Source: Puccinia triticina (lineage: Eukaryota > Basidiomycota > Pucciniomycetes > Pucciniales > Pucciniaceae). From it: a stretch of 64,000 nucleotides of DNA. Made by a program: the position numbers and the translations under genes. Where the stretch lies: contig NC_070575.1 of the NCBI RefSeq assembly GCF_026914185.1, positions 372,001 to 436,000 on the forward strand, given 5' to 3'. Shown here one piece after another: positions 8,931 to 20,409 of the stretch; position 1 is the first letter of the stretch; each line of letters begins with the position of its first letter. The notes under the pieces were generated by a model that was given only the letters and a program-made list of their open reading frames with translations, did no database searches and was not told where the DNA came from.

Positions 8931-10524
8931 ATGTCAGCTCAACTGTACTACTCCATCCCCAACACCAACCAACGCTCGCCCAGCACGATGGCCTACTCCG
9001 ACAACTCGGGTCTTCTTGCCGGTGCCCGTCGTCGCTCACCTCCCCAACAAGGCTTTGGTCCTGGGGGTATTAACATGTATCATCAGCAGCAAATTCAAAC
9101 CGCCTTGTACCAACAGCAGCAAATCGAGTTTGCTCAACAGCAAGCGCAATTGGAAATGCATTTACAACTGGAACAAATGAGATTGCAAAACTTGGCGTTC
9201 GTAATGTTCCTTGTTTCACTCGATTGATGATATCGTCTCTCTGTCGCCTCTCTTACTCGATAGATCAATCTAACCTTGTTACCCCCTTCCTCCGCCTGAC
9301 AGCTTACAGGAACAAATCATGATTGGCCAAGCTCATGCCCATCAAGCCCACGCTCAAGCACAGGCCGAGCAACAACAACAACTTCACAACACGTTCTACT
9401 CGACCAACAAGGCTCCCGCTCCTGGCCGCATGACTTTTACTCAAGGTCAAGGTGGCATGCTGGCTGAGAGGGCCCTTGCTCGCCGCCAGCAGGCCGAAGC
9501 AGATGCGCTTTACGCGCAGTGCTACCCCAACGTGGAAGAAGAAGATGATGTTCTCCGGGAACTCGGCCACGGCCCACCGTTCTCCTCGGTTTCCTCTGAG
9601 CGATCCAGCAACTTGACTCCGCCGGCGGTTGTTGTTTCCAAACCAGATGAAGCTTTTCCTCTTCTGGCCTCGGCTGATGCGATGTTTAGCAAAGCCCCCG
9701 GGTTTCCCAAGCTCACCAATCAACATGCCTCCCTCGACTTTCAAACGGATTCGTTATCCGCTACTCCTTCACTGGGCTCCGTGAGCCCTCCCAGCTCTAC
9801 CGATAATTCTCAAACCAAAGACTCTGCCGCTGTACCGATCAAGAAGAAATTCTCCGACGTCCTCAAGTCATCAGCGCCCAAATCTACCCCCACCCCGCCG
9901 GCTAACTCCAACGCCACTACCGGACCACCTCCCAAACTCAATCCGTTTTCGTCGGTGTTCGTGCCTGGATCTAACAACAGTCCGGAAAGCGAGGCTCCTG
10001 CTCCTGTGTCCAAATCCTCCCCAACTCAAAAGGTCGTTTCGTTCACCGAGCCGGCCCCTGAGTCGGCTGCATCCCCAGGAGTCTACCGAGCCCCGAGAGC
10101 CAAGTCACCACCCAGTGCCAAAGGTAACCGAGTGTCTGTCACTCCGTTGGCCCCTACTCTTCAATCAGTCCCTGGTGGTATGCCCACTCGCCAACCGCGT
10201 GGCCCAGCCGCCGAAGCCGAGCTCACCAACCAAAACTTCGCCACTCGCATTAGAAAGCGTGCCATCGGAGCGATCAAGACTCTTGGACCTCGCCCACCGA
10301 CCTCGCCTAGCCCTGTCTCCACTGCCTCGGCGACCAACTATCACTACTACCAACAGCAGCAAATGCTCGAAGCCATGATGATGCAACAACATCAACAACA
10401 CGCCCTCGCCGCCGCTGGGTACGTTGACTCCGACCTTGGCTTCCACTCTGCCATGCATTCGTCTGGCGGGATCGCCCACTTGATGGCCACTGCTCGCGCT
10501 CGTGAAGAAAGATTTGGCTACTGA
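8931..10524 (+). CDS. Q/P/S-rich conserved hypothetical protein, 494 aa, two exons
   Basis: Exons 8931-9200 and 9310-10524; the intron 9201-9309 (GTAATG...TTACAG) is phase 0. The start MSAQLYYSIPN follows a good fungal context (gacaATG). Residues about 45-140 are glutamine-rich with heptad-like leucines (QLEMHLQLEQMRLQNL) and may form a coiled coil. Then come an Ala/Arg helix (ERALARRQQAEADALYAQCY), a long Ser/Pro/Thr-rich low-complexity part with basic KKKFSDVLK, a basic patch FATRIRKRAIGAIKTLGPRP, and a C-terminus with poly-Q and ARAREERFGY. No catalytic domain, signal peptide or membrane segment is seen. Codon use and the single intron look like a normal host gene. The composition fits an RNA-binding or transcriptional regulatory protein, but that is inference. 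I do not recognise the family. Confidence 0.85.
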
Positions 10525-11611
10525 AGAATCACTCGCAGCTACCCTTCCTTCCTTTTATAATCCATCTTGGAGATGTGTTCATGGACTTTATGGCTCCTAG
10601 TGTTGGCCTATTTTTGTTAGCATCGCCCTCTTTTTGTAACCTAAACATACTAAACCCCTTCAAAAAAATTGAAAAACACATCTAAGTCTAAAAAAATCCT
10701 ACCGATCTTGTCTAATCAAATTTTCCAGCTTGATATAGTCATCTTGACCCGAAATGGGGACAGAGCCAGAGCTCTCATACTCATTCGAGTACCACTGTCT
10801 TCTCTCAGCAACTAAACCCTAGTTCCTCTTTGATCGTTCCTGTTTCCACCCACTCGATCTCTGCCAACTGTCTCAAGACCACATGTCCAAAACAAGTAAA
10901 TAGATGAAGCAAACACTGACATTCATTGACCACGTTTACACTCAAACCAATGACCAAAAAAATGATAAAACGATTGATAAAACTACAAAAACACTCATCG
11001 ATCATTTTGACGACTCCCGGTCTGCCTCTTGATCTCGAAACTCCCCTTCCCCTTATTCCTCTCAGCCCGCTGCTTTTAATTCTCTTGTTTGATGTATATA
11101 TCGTTTCTCGTTTCCTCGGATCTACCTATTTAATTGTTTTCGTTTGGGCATCAATAAAGAAACCCATGTTTTCCGTGCGCATATTGTATACCCTGTCTTT
11201 CTCGCCCATTGAGGGCGGTGCAGGTCCTCCGCAAAATGCCGACGCACCCTTTCAATGTGCATCGTGTTGCTTCCAAATGATGCATGCGGCGCATCTGGGC
11301 ATGGTCACAGATAGCAAAGGGGGCAATCTCGTAACAGTTAACAGACTCAACACGTGAAAACACGCCTTATTACCGCCGCTGGAGCAACTTGAACCCAGTT
11401 CGAGAAACCTATGTTTGGTGGGATGCCCTCAAGGACTGGAGGGAGCATTGGGTAATGCGAGTTGGTAAGGAAGCCTGGATCAACCAATTCTATGTTCTTG
11501 TCTTTTTTCTTCGTGAAAAATTGTTGCGCTGCCCGCAAAGCTGGCTTGCCGTGATAGCTTTGAATCTCGCCTTCGTAGGAAGCAAGTGTGCTCAAGTCAA
11601 ATTCGTCTAGC
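10525..11611. other. 3' region of the Q-rich gene and spacer
   Basis: T-rich 3' flank follows the stop. Bases 11480-11590 resemble 24860-24970 (both contain tttcttcgtgaaaaattgttgc-like text and gtaggaag), so both may be fragments of one decayed repeat. No gene is seen. Confidence 0.35.
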
Positions 11612-11984
11612 AGTCTGATTCCAGACTCTGACAGCTAGCTAGGAAGAGCAGCTCATCGAGACAGCATCTGCAGTGAGGCTGTATGTATTGCCGATTCGTA
11701 GGCTTGTACTTTCCTCAAACAAACGGCCTCAACGGCTTCGATGTCGTTTTGACATCCTTTGTCAAGGTGGCATGTTTCAAAAAGTTGAACAACTCGAGTA
11801 ATTTGGGCGAACCTGAATGTAGCCTAAACAAAGATCACCAATTTAATTTGGTTGTGGATTTGCAACAACAGCAAAAAAAAAGTGCAACAAAAAAAAAGCA
11901 ACCGACATGCCGAGTAGCCTCCCCGGGAAGCGGGTGCTTTAACTGCTGGAACGGACCAGTCATCGAGGCTCAATGACCGGAACA

Positions 11985-12420
11985 ACTTGGCCATCGAGGG
12001 GACTTGTGTGTTACCCCTCCCCGTGGCCGGTTGTACCGCTCGGCGCTCATCTACTTATGTGTCAGCATGTATCGGCGATCACGCTTGATGGCCGGGTAGC
12101 TGGTCCGTACCGGTCATCAAGGCTGAAGAACTCTTGATGCCGGGTGTGTATAATCTACTTTCTCATACATCCGGCCATCGAAAGGAGTGCGAAATGTCCT
12201 TTCAATGGCCGGCGCTTGTACAGGTCATCGAGAGCAACACACTATTCGATAGCCGGCCATCAAGAGGGGGTACACACTCCCATCGATGGCCCGTCTTTTC
12301 CGGTCATTGAGGGGAGTGTGAACCTTGTCTTGATCATTGTCAGGTACACACTCCCTTCGCAACCTGCCATCCGGCCTTCAAGAACAACTCACCAACCAAG
12401 CCGTCGATGGCCGACCCCGG
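11985..12420. repeat. CTCGATGACC-type palindromic minisatellite, piece 3
   Basis: Repeats of catcgaggctcaatgaccgg, ggccatcgaaagg, tcaatggccggcg, ggtcatcgagagc and similar words. It lies in the 610-bp segment present only in copy 1 of the segmental duplication. That segment starts with cgaacctgaatgtagcctaaac; the same word starts another repeat at about 26224. No terminal inverted repeats are obvious at its ends. Confidence 0.6.
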
Positions 12421-12584
12421 GAACTGCGGCAATTTGCCGTGAGTCTATTAAGGAATGTCATGAGCAACCGCTGTCCTGCCTCCAGATGAGCCTTGACAAG
12501 GCTCATCCGGAAGTCTGAAAACGGAACGCGTTGTCTCGTGGCCAAGCCGAGTAGAGTGGCCGTGAGGTTTGGCAGAGCCTTGCA

Positions 12585-12592
12585 GAATATAA
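12585..12592 (+). promoter_or_regulatory. TATA box of secreted-protein gene copy 1
   Basis: The sequence aatataaatgg lies about 125 bases before the preferred start codon and is repeated exactly before copy 2 (about 27650). Confidence 0.5.
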
Positions 12593-12712
12593 ATGGCCAC
12601 TCCTCAGGTGCGTCTAATTCCCCATCAGCATCAACCGGACATCTCCAGCCCCACCACCTTCAAGATCCCGAACAAAGACCCCTCGCCTCAAACACCCAGT
12701 CAACACTTCAAC

Positions 12713-13006
12713 ATGCGTTTCACCATCGCCGCTGCCATGTCTCTGGCTTTACTGAACTCCGTCTCCGCCAACATGCTCGGTAGCCTCCTTCAGCCGACGT
12801 CGTTGTTTGCAGTCCCCGGGTCGATCTTCGATCAACAAAACGGACAAGTCAGCTGTGGCAACCAGGGCCACGCGGCGATCAACGCGAATGTTCTGACCCA
12901 GGTTCAGTGCGGCGGCTCTGGCGGCACTCAAATGAGCTGTGGCAACCAAGGCAACGCTGCCGTCAACCTCAACGCGCTCACCAGCATCAACTGCGTCAGC
13001 TACTAA
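12713..13006 (+). CDS. Small secreted cysteine-containing protein, copy 1 (97 aa)
   Basis: Single exon starting MRFTIAAAMSLALLNSVSAN, a clear signal peptide with likely cleavage after SVSA. An in-frame ATG at 12593 overlaps the TATAAA box at about 12587, so the start at 12713 is preferred. The mature part of about 77 residues has four cysteines and an internal repeat: SCGNQGHAAINANVLT and SCGNQGNAAVNLNALT, each followed by a single-Cys segment (VQC, INC). No enzyme signature is seen. Small size, secretion signal and paired cysteines fit a candidate secreted protein of a plant-associated fungus; an effector or wall-protein role is only inference. The promoter lies in the duplicated block. The protein is identical to the copy at 27777. 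Confidence 0.85.
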   Translation: MRFTIAAAMSLALLNSVSANMLGSLLQPTSLFAVPGSIFDQQNGQVSCGNQGHAAINANVLTQVQCGGSGGTQMSCGNQGNAAVNLNALTSINCVSY

Positions 13007-13490
13007 ACCACTTAGCCGAGTCTGTCGGAAAGTTCGAACTGCAGGAGGTATGCCCGTCTGTTTGGATGGCCCAAAGCATCCCAACGGTCACTGACTTTCT
13101 TCCATCCTCATCGCTCCAGTCTCTTGTAATACGTCGTGGTGGAGGTTGCTGCCTGAATGTATCCTCATCCTTCCTCATTTGCGCAGATCTCTCCCGAAGG
13201 ATGCTGTTTTCCCTCTTAATTGTTTCATATCCTCATCCTACATCGTTCCTTGTATCCCATTCATTTCAACAACACTCACTTCACCAATCTCAAGCTAGAC
13301 CATCCCTTAGAATCTACGCGAGACTCGCTTTGTCTATTCTGATAAATTGCAAGATGTACCTGTGCAGTTTCGGCAAATAAACGAGGCCGCTTCGTAACTT
13401 TGCTTGCGGAAGAACAATTCACGCCGAAAAAAAATGATCCAAGAAATCTCAAGCTGAGTTTAAGCACTCGTTACTCCGAAAGTATTCTTC

Positions 13491-15663
13491 CCGATCGACA
13501 AGTGGCGCCGCCATCGTACCGACCAGGCAAGTTGGGAAGGAAGCCTGATCAACCAATTCTGCACGCCCCAAGGGAACACCCGAGGACGGTTTACACGTGC
13601 CCCAAGCCAGACCTAACTACAGCTCGATGGATCCATATTCCCGCCGCTCAACATTTATGACCGTCAGAAATACATGTCACCAGACGGTACCCCTCGACGT
13701 GAGACAGCTGACTTTTGCAGGTCTACCAAACGGGATGGCCAGAGCCTAACTTATCAAAGTCCCTCCCTATGTGGAGGGGGGACGCCGTCCCGGGGACCCT
13801 CCAAAGGAGCCGAGGGACTAATGCGCTTAGTCAACCCCGTGGCCTGAGAGAATTTCAAAATGGCAATTTTCAACTTTTGTAGCAGCACCATTTCTAATTG
13901 GTTGATTAGTTGATGTGGAGACAAAACATGCACAAGATCATGGATAATCTTGCTAAATATTTTTCAATTTCTTTGGGGCTTTGAGGGGCACTCAACTTCC
14001 TTTGTTATGACACCATTTGGTGTGCTTCATTGTGTGTTACACATCTTGCACTGTACATGATCCAAAACTATTGATATTACAAAGGATAATGCAGATCAAG
14101 GAGAAGGGTTGGGGGTAGATGAGTATAGTAAATAGATGAGGATAGCTTAGGTGGTCCCAGAACTGAAAACTAGAAGGAAAAGTGTCCAGAGATGAGTGTG
14201 TGAGGTTGATTATGAAAAACTGGCCGCCAAAAGTTGAAATGGTCTCAGGCCACACAGTCAACATAGAAGTCCCTCCTTACCCAGCAAGAATAAGTAAAAT
14301 ATGTACAAATTCGAAGAAAAGAAATCAACCTACGCACACATGGCTACCTATGGCAAAGAGAAAAAGTACATATTTATGTAGATGTGAAAACATAGTTGTT
14401 CAGTGGGTTCCAGAGCCAACTTCATCATCTTCCGCAATAATCACCATCTTTGCAATCACTTGGAGCTTGGATGGTGGATGAATACTGTGATATTACAAGC
14501 CAAGGTGAACAGCATTATGGAAGATGGTAAGCAAAGCAAGCCATTTCCCGTAGTCCAAAGCTATGCAGCAGAAATGTGCATATACTGATTACATCTCAAT
14601 GATGCTTGCAGTTTTGACACCCGCAAGCAGCAAAAAGAGACACATGGAAACTCACTGTCAGATACCATTAGTAAACAGGATCTCAGCCAGCACCGAAGGT
14701 AAGTAGCAACACTACTGACTAACTCGTACAAAAAGATAGCTGATGCTTATCCACTATCCTGGCAGAGCTTTCCACATCCAGCTGCTAGAAGAACTTGTCA
14801 CCCATTGGATTTGCCAACAGTGCCACATCCTGTAAGCAAATCAGAGACTCAACAGATTGCCTGATGGATAAGATGTACAGCAAGATGCCATACTGTTGTG
14901 TTTCAGGGATCTACCAAGTGTATGATGTAGTGGTAAATTTGGGTCAGGGAATTGAAATGAACGCAAGGACCTGCGGAGATTGAGGACTGTGATTCTGCAA
15001 GGCTGGCGCGGAGGATGTCATTTGAGGCAGAGCACAGGGTGATTGTACATGGCGCGGCGGAGCTGGACTTAACTTAAGCAGGCCAGTGCCAACTGGCTAG
15101 TAGCAACCTTGAACAAGGAATCCGTGGCAGACAAAGCAGGCTATGTCAGCCAGCGTAGCTGGGGCAGAGGCAGTGTGTGGGATCCCGGCATTGTAGGCTA
15201 GACAGGGGTGGGGAAGCTATGGTAAGAGGAGTCCTACAGTGGATGATGATGTGCAGCAAAGCTGACAGGAGATCTGTGTGAGAGCAGAATGGGCAGACAA
15301 TGTGCGTGGTTTGGCGGATTGCCTGCACGAGAGGCCAGTAGAGGATGATGGTTTTCTTTCTCTCATGTATTTCCTTTTCTACGGAGGGGTCTGGAAGTTT
15401 TTCCCCCCAGGACTCTTATGGACATTCTTTATGATTATTGTATTATTTTAATACACGGATTCTTGATGTGCAGCAGAGTTTGTGTGACTGGTGGAGTTTT
15501 CCTTTACCTTCAATTTTACAGCGGATTTTACTGTACTTACGGGTTTTTTTACTTTCTTGCGGTTATTTATACATTGCTTTACTTGATTTATTATGTTTAT
15601 GGTGTCTCACTACTCCTTTGCAGAGCAGAGCAGAGTTGTTCAAATTTTGTTACTTGGGACATT
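13491..15663. other. Spacer with one palindromic AAGTCCC repeat; no gene recognised
   Basis: Bases 13750-13830 (aaagtccctccctatgtgg ... ccaaaggagccgagggacta) belong to the AAGTCCC/GGGACTT palindromic repeat family. The rest (13860-15660) has only short open frames without recognisable domains and no clear repeat boundaries. Confidence 0.4.
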
Positions 15664-15977
15664 CACCAGGGGAGATATGTTCCCACTCCCCAGGGAGTGC
15701 CTTACTGTAACTTTTTTCCATAACTGTGCTGGAGGCCTTTGGTAAAGCAATATTGAAAAGGTATGAACAAGACTGGAAGTCAGCGTGGAAATCAGTTGGA
15801 AATCATCCTGAAATAAACCACAACTTGCCAAAAAATCATCCAGAACTCATCTATAATTCATCCAGAACTCATCCAGAATATAGTCCTTTCTTGGCTCCAT
15901 GACCAGTGTGTCCTTTCCATGGAGATGTGAAAGGCCCAGCCTGTGATTTATTCCCCCTCATGTACTCGCGTACATCA

Positions 15978-16880
15978 TAGAGATGGCCAAACGGGTCCGG
16001 GTACCCGCGACGGGTGCGGGTACTTGCTGTGAATTTCTCCAATTTTGGACACCCGGACCCGGACACGGCACCCGCCGACAGGTACCGGCTGTACTTGAGG
16101 CGGGTACCGCGGGTACCGCACTGGTGACCAATTGAGTGGGGTATGTACACACCCCTCTCGATGACCGCACATTGAGCGGGGTGCACATCCCACTCGATGA
16201 CCGGCCATCAAGTGGGATGCGCACTCAACCCTATGACCGGCCATTGAGTGGGGGTGTAGGCCGGTCATTGAGCAGAGTACACACCCCGCTCCGTGGCCGG
16301 CCATCGTGATCACCCCACTCAATGTCCGGTCATCGCGTGGGATGTGGAGGTGTGTACTCCGCTCAACAATGGCCGGTCATCGAGGGTGTGTACTCCACTC
16401 AATGACCGTTCATCGAGGGTGTGTACTCCACTCGATGACCGTTCATCGGGGGTGTGTACTCCACTCGATGACCGTTCATCGAGCGGGGTGTGTACTCGGT
16501 GACCGGTCAATGGTCATCAAGTGCGCATCCCACTTGATGGCTGGTCATGGAGTGCACCGGCCATCAAGTGAGATGTGTATCCCGCTTGATGTCCGGTCAT
16601 CAAGCGGGGTGTGTACTCCGCTTGATGTCCCATCAAGCGGGGCGTGTACTCCGCTTGATGTCCGGTCATCAAGCGGGGTGTGTACCCCACTCGATGGCCG
16701 GCCATCTACTGCTGACATTGGCGGGTACCTGTTTGGTACCCAGGTACCCGGTGATTTTCCGGCCCAAATTGCATACCCGGACCCGTACACGGCACCCGCG
16801 GACGGGTACTCAAAGGGCAGTGGCGGGTACCCGCCAACGGGTGCGGGTACCGCCAAACGGGTACCCACTGGCAATCTCTA
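15978..16880. mobile_element. hAT-like MITE (GGGTACCCG family) inside copy A
   Basis: Terminal repeats TAGAGATGGCCAAACGGGT... and ...CACTGGCAATCTCTA, with a perfect 8-bp target duplication GTACATCA (15970-15977 and 16881-16888). Subterminal regions are made of GGGTACCCG-type words; the centre (16135-16705) is a CTCGATGACC array. Copy B lacks this insertion, which confirms the boundaries. No coding region. Confidence 0.85.
16135..16705. repeat. CTCGATGACC-type palindromic minisatellite, piece 4
   Basis: Core of the hAT-like MITE. Repeated words are cactcgatgaccg, ccggtcatcgagggtgtgta, cttgatgtccggtcatcaag, with GTGTGTACTCC spacers. The unit alternates an inverted CTCGATGACC/GGTCATCGAG pair with a spacer. 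Confidence 0.75.
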
Positions 16881-17187
16881 GTACATCAGGGGGACAATTG
16901 GTGTCTCAAAACAATTTTTTTACATTTCATGTGGCTGTGAAAGGCCCATCCTGTGATATTTCCACCTCAATGTACGCGCGTACATCAGGGTGACTATTAG
17001 CAAAGTGCAAAAAAGTTAACTTGCATGTGCACATGTGAATTTTGAAAAGCAAAAAAAAATACAAAATTCACTAGATCATTTTTGTGAGGAGGACAGGATA
17101 TCTGGCCAAAGTGAATTGGCACCGCAATCCAACCTTGACTTAACTCAGACTTTCACCCTATTAAAACAGTTTTTTGTCATTTTTATA

Positions 17188-18825
17188 CGGATGTACTTCG
17201 CGCACTGCAAAAAACTCGTCGCGCACTGCAGGGGGCGTCCACTTGACGTCCCGGCCACAGTGCGCGGAAGCTCAAAACGCTTTGCGCACTGCAGAAAATA
17301 AACCATGAAATTCTCATTTTTTTTTCTGCCAGCCGGCAGAGGGGATCTTTCTTGCCCCTCCTCCATTTTCTTGGGGTATTTGGACCCCCCAGCATGACAT
17401 AAAAAAAGGATGATAAAAAAATACAAAAAATAAGCGGAGCGCCTCCCCAGGGCGCACCCCCCGGGGATTTTTAACCTGCTAAAAAGCCATGGATTGGGTA
17501 CCCAGCCCCTCGAAAACAGAGTTTGAGGGGCAGAAGTACATACCCCATGACTTCGCCGTGCGGATGGCCGGCACAGGCTGGTCCCGGAGCGGAGTACATG
17601 CACACTCCCCCAATGACCGGCCAGCACGCACGTGGAGTGCAAATCACCGGTCATCGAGGGGATTACGCACTCCTCTCGATGACCGGAACGGTCCCGGTTA
17701 TCGAGAGGAGTAAACACATCTCTTGATGACCGGAACGGTCCCGGTTATCGAGAGGATTAAATACACCACTCGATGACCGGAACGAACCCGGGCATCGAGA
17801 AAATAATCATCTTGATGACCGAGTCTGCTGCGGTCACCGAGTAGAGAAACACTCCCTCAATGACCGGAGCGAACTGTTCAAGGAGAGGATTGATGAACGG
17901 TTCGCTCCGGTCATCGAGAGGAGCACTTAATCCCCTCAATGAATGGAACGGACCCGGCCATCAAGAGGAGGAACACTCTCGATGACCGGGTCTGTTTCAG
18001 TCGTTGAGAGGAGCAGTGTTTACTCCTCTCGATGACCGTGACCGGGTCTGTTCCAGTCGTCGAGAGGAGCAGTGTTTACTCCTCTCGATGACCGGAACAG
18101 TCCCGGTCATTGAGAGGAGTAAACACTCCCCTTGACGACTGGAACAGACCCGGTCATCGAGAGTGTTCCTCCTCTCGATGTCCGGGTCCGTTCCGTTCAT
18201 CGAGGGGATCAATTGCTCTCGATGACCGGGACTGTTCCGGTCATCGAGCGGAATGCTTAGTCTCTCGATTACCGGGACTGTTCCGGTCATCAAGAGGTGT
18301 GTTTACTCCTCTCGATAAGCGGGACCGTTCCGGTCATCGAGAGGAGTACGTAATCCCCTCGATGACCGGTGATTTGCACTCCACGTGCGTGCTGGCCGGT
18401 CATCGGGGGAGTGTGCATGTACTCCGCTCCGGGACCAGCCTGTGCCGGCCATCCGCACGGCGAAGTCATGGGGTATGTACTTCTGCCCCTCGAACTCTGT
18501 TTTCGAGGGGCTGGGTACCCGATCCATGGCTTTTTAGCAGGTTAAAAATCCCCGGGGGGTGCGCCCCGGGGAGGCGCTCCGCTTATTTTTTGTATTTTTT
18601 TATCATCCTTTTTTATGTCATGCTGGGGGGTCCAAATACCCCAAGAAAATGGAGGAGGGGAAAGAAAAATCCCCTCTGCCGGCTGGCAGAAAAAAAATGA
18701 GAATTTCAAGCTTTTCATTTGCAGTGCGCGAAGCATTTTGAGCTTCCACGCACTGTGGCCGGGATGTTGAGTGGACGCCCCCTGCAGTGCGCGACGAGTT
18801 TTTTGCAGTGCGCGAAGTACATCCG
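17188..18825. mobile_element. Giant foldback element 1 inside copy A
   Basis: 1638 bp with ends CGGATGTACTTCGCGCACTGC-type (left) and its complement (right), and a perfect 8-bp target duplication TTTTTATA (17180-17187 and 18826-18833). Copy B has an unbroken tttttatcagcc here. The arms (about 17188-17730 and 18290-18825) are near-complete reverse complements, so it is one large palindrome. Each arm has subterminal repeats of GCGCACTGC. The centre is the CTCGATGACC array. No protein gene. Confidence 0.85.
17590..18410. repeat. CTCGATGACC-type palindromic minisatellite, piece 5
   Basis: The clearest array. The unit is CTCGATGACCGG, about 6 bases, then CCGGTCATCGAG, then a spacer like AGGAGTAAACACT; the period is about 46 bases. 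Individual units are palindromes within the larger foldback palindrome. Confidence 0.8.
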
Positions 18826-19324
18826 TTTTTATATTCAGCCAAATTCAAATTAATTCCCGCATTTCCAAGAAAATGGGTTTCAATTTCAATGACTGCAACA
18901 TTACCACATTCCAAAAATATAAACCCAATAATACCAAGTCGACTTTTAGTTTAATTTTGTACATCAGGGCATATAATGTGAATTACAAGAAACCCATTTT
19001 TTCGGAGGAATTACTTTTGAGAATGGGAATTTTGCTTTGCTATCCTTAAAAATCAGTAAACAGGAGCAATTGATGAGTTGGACTTTGGTAAAATATCATT
19101 TCATCATATTTCTTCCTACAGTTGTACATAGAAAAGAAAAGAATTCTACACAACATTGTGTTGACTTCCAAATCAATTGTGACTGACTTTTCACTAACTT
19201 CTCCATCCAATTTACCATTTTGGGGATGAGTTACTAATCCACATCGGGCTCACATCCGACCAAAAACTCACATAAAATTCAGCTCTGGCACTCCCTGGGG
19301 AGTGGGAACATATCTCCCCTGGTG

Positions 19325-19501
19325 ATTGGGGTGGCATTCTATTGCTACACCATCTGGCCCAATGAAACATTGATGTCCGTGATGGGGAGGCTGTATGTGA
19401 GCTGTTGGGGGATGGGGAAATGCTGTCTTGTGTGAATTTGTCAACTTGTGGAATTTCTTTCTTCTGCAGGGGGGGGGGGGGGGGCAGCCCTGGTCACGGA
19501 C
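19325..19501. other. Spacer with a poly-G tract
   Basis: No gene. A run of about 15-16 G lies near 19469-19484. The homopolymer length is likely to be uncertain in the assembly. Confidence 0.4.
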
Positions 19502-19977
19502 CAACGGTGGGTCGCTACTTTACATTTATTGGTAAAGTAGCGCTATTGTAGCAATTTTTGTTCACTCTATGCTAACCGGACTGGTAACCACCGTGAAATA
19601 TGGTGTGATATCAATAACGCACTGAAGGAGTTTTTTTTTTTTCAAAGACGCTACAATATCTATGCACAGAGCAGCAGTTATGGAGCAAGATATTCAATAA
19701 AAGGCCATTTGGGCAAATTTGGACTTTTATTGCTCATTAATGTGTTCATTTACCAGTAATGGCTGTATGAAAGGGCCATTTTAGGGCAAAATTTGCCTTT
19801 TGTTACAATAATGTGTTACTTTCCAGTAACGGCCGTATGAAGAAAGGCCAGTTACGATAACCGTGAGGCGGCTATCCGCGCGCTAGCAATAACAATAACT
19901 GTGAAAAAAATAACTGAAGGTCACTACCTTACTCTGCAGGCCTGGTTATTGTAGAGTAAAGTAGCAACCCACTGTTG
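19502..19977. mobile_element. CAACRGTGGG-ended MITE with GTAAAGTAGC interior
   Basis: Ends CAACGGTGGGTCGCTACTTTA and TAAAGTAGCAACCCACTGTTG are inverted repeats. The interior is AT-rich with repeated gtaaagtagcg and cagtaatggccgtatgaa words. The termini match those at 22667-23133 and, more loosely, 24456-24701. No target-site duplication is visible, so the flanks may have changed after insertion. Confidence 0.65.
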
Positions 19978-20401
19978 CCTCCAGAGGAGGGACTTGAGTC
20001 TAATATTGACTTACAACTGTGTCACAGTTGGCCAGTTTTATTGTAGCCAACTTTTGGTTGGCTGCTCTGCCTTTGCACCCATCTCCACAGAGGTAAAAAG
20101 TTGGGTAAGAGGTAGATAGAAATCATACATAAATCCTCATCCAATTTTCAAAGGACAACCTTGACAATTGGACCAACAGGAATTTTGGTACAAATCCGAT
20201 CACAAAAACCCAAAAATCTAACTCTTCAAGATTGAACTGAAGTTGATTCTTGGCTTCTCAATCAGGATCCCTCCTTCACCAAATTCTTCTAAAATTTTTC
20301 TATTTACTATCCTGGGATGGTATTATTTTCCTGAGTCCTCTATTGATTACAGAGGAATGGTTGGGTATGAAGAAAAAAATCATGTAGGACTAAAATTGGT
20401 G
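19978..20401. other. Spacer; no gene recognised
   Basis: AT-rich sequence with no open frame of interest and no clear repeat boundary. Confidence 0.3.
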
Positions 20402-20409
20402 TTAAAAAA

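Larger units (their letters stand above)
11612..13490. repeat. Segmental duplication, copy 1 (carries the secreted-protein gene)
   Basis: Nearly identical to 27265-28590, starting at cagtctgattccagactc and fading out near the aagcactc motif about 480 bases after the stop codon. Copy 1 holds about 610 extra bases (11808-12418), including a CTCGATGACC array; copy 2 lacks them and joins agtaatttggg directly to aactgc. The upstream promoter and 3' flank are duplicated along with the gene. Confidence 0.85.
15664..19324. mobile_element. CACC-ended TIR element, copy A (3661 bp with two nested insertions)
   Basis: Terminal repeats of about 38 bp: CACCAGGGGAGATATG... on the left and ...CATATCTCCCCTGGTG on the right. 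A 3-bp duplication ATT flanks it (15661-15663 and 19325-19327). Removing the two nested insertions and their target duplications leaves about 1.1 kb, the same as copy B at 22661-24232, to which it is otherwise nearly identical. No coding region. CAC-type ends with a 3-bp duplication suggest a CACTA-related non-autonomous element; that placement is tentative. Confidence 0.8.

Noticed and set aside
12593..12712. Upstream in-frame start for the secreted protein
   Set aside because: The ATG overlaps the TATA box, and using it would bury the signal peptide 40 residues from the N-terminus.
16306..16993. Repetitive open frames of 148-191 codons
   Set aside because: They are translations of the minisatellite in several frames and carry no independent coding evidence.
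17590..18410. Regularly spaced repeats resembling a CRISPR array
   Set aside because: Spacers are short and themselves repeated, units alternate orientation, and the context is a eukaryotic foldback transposon with no cas genes.
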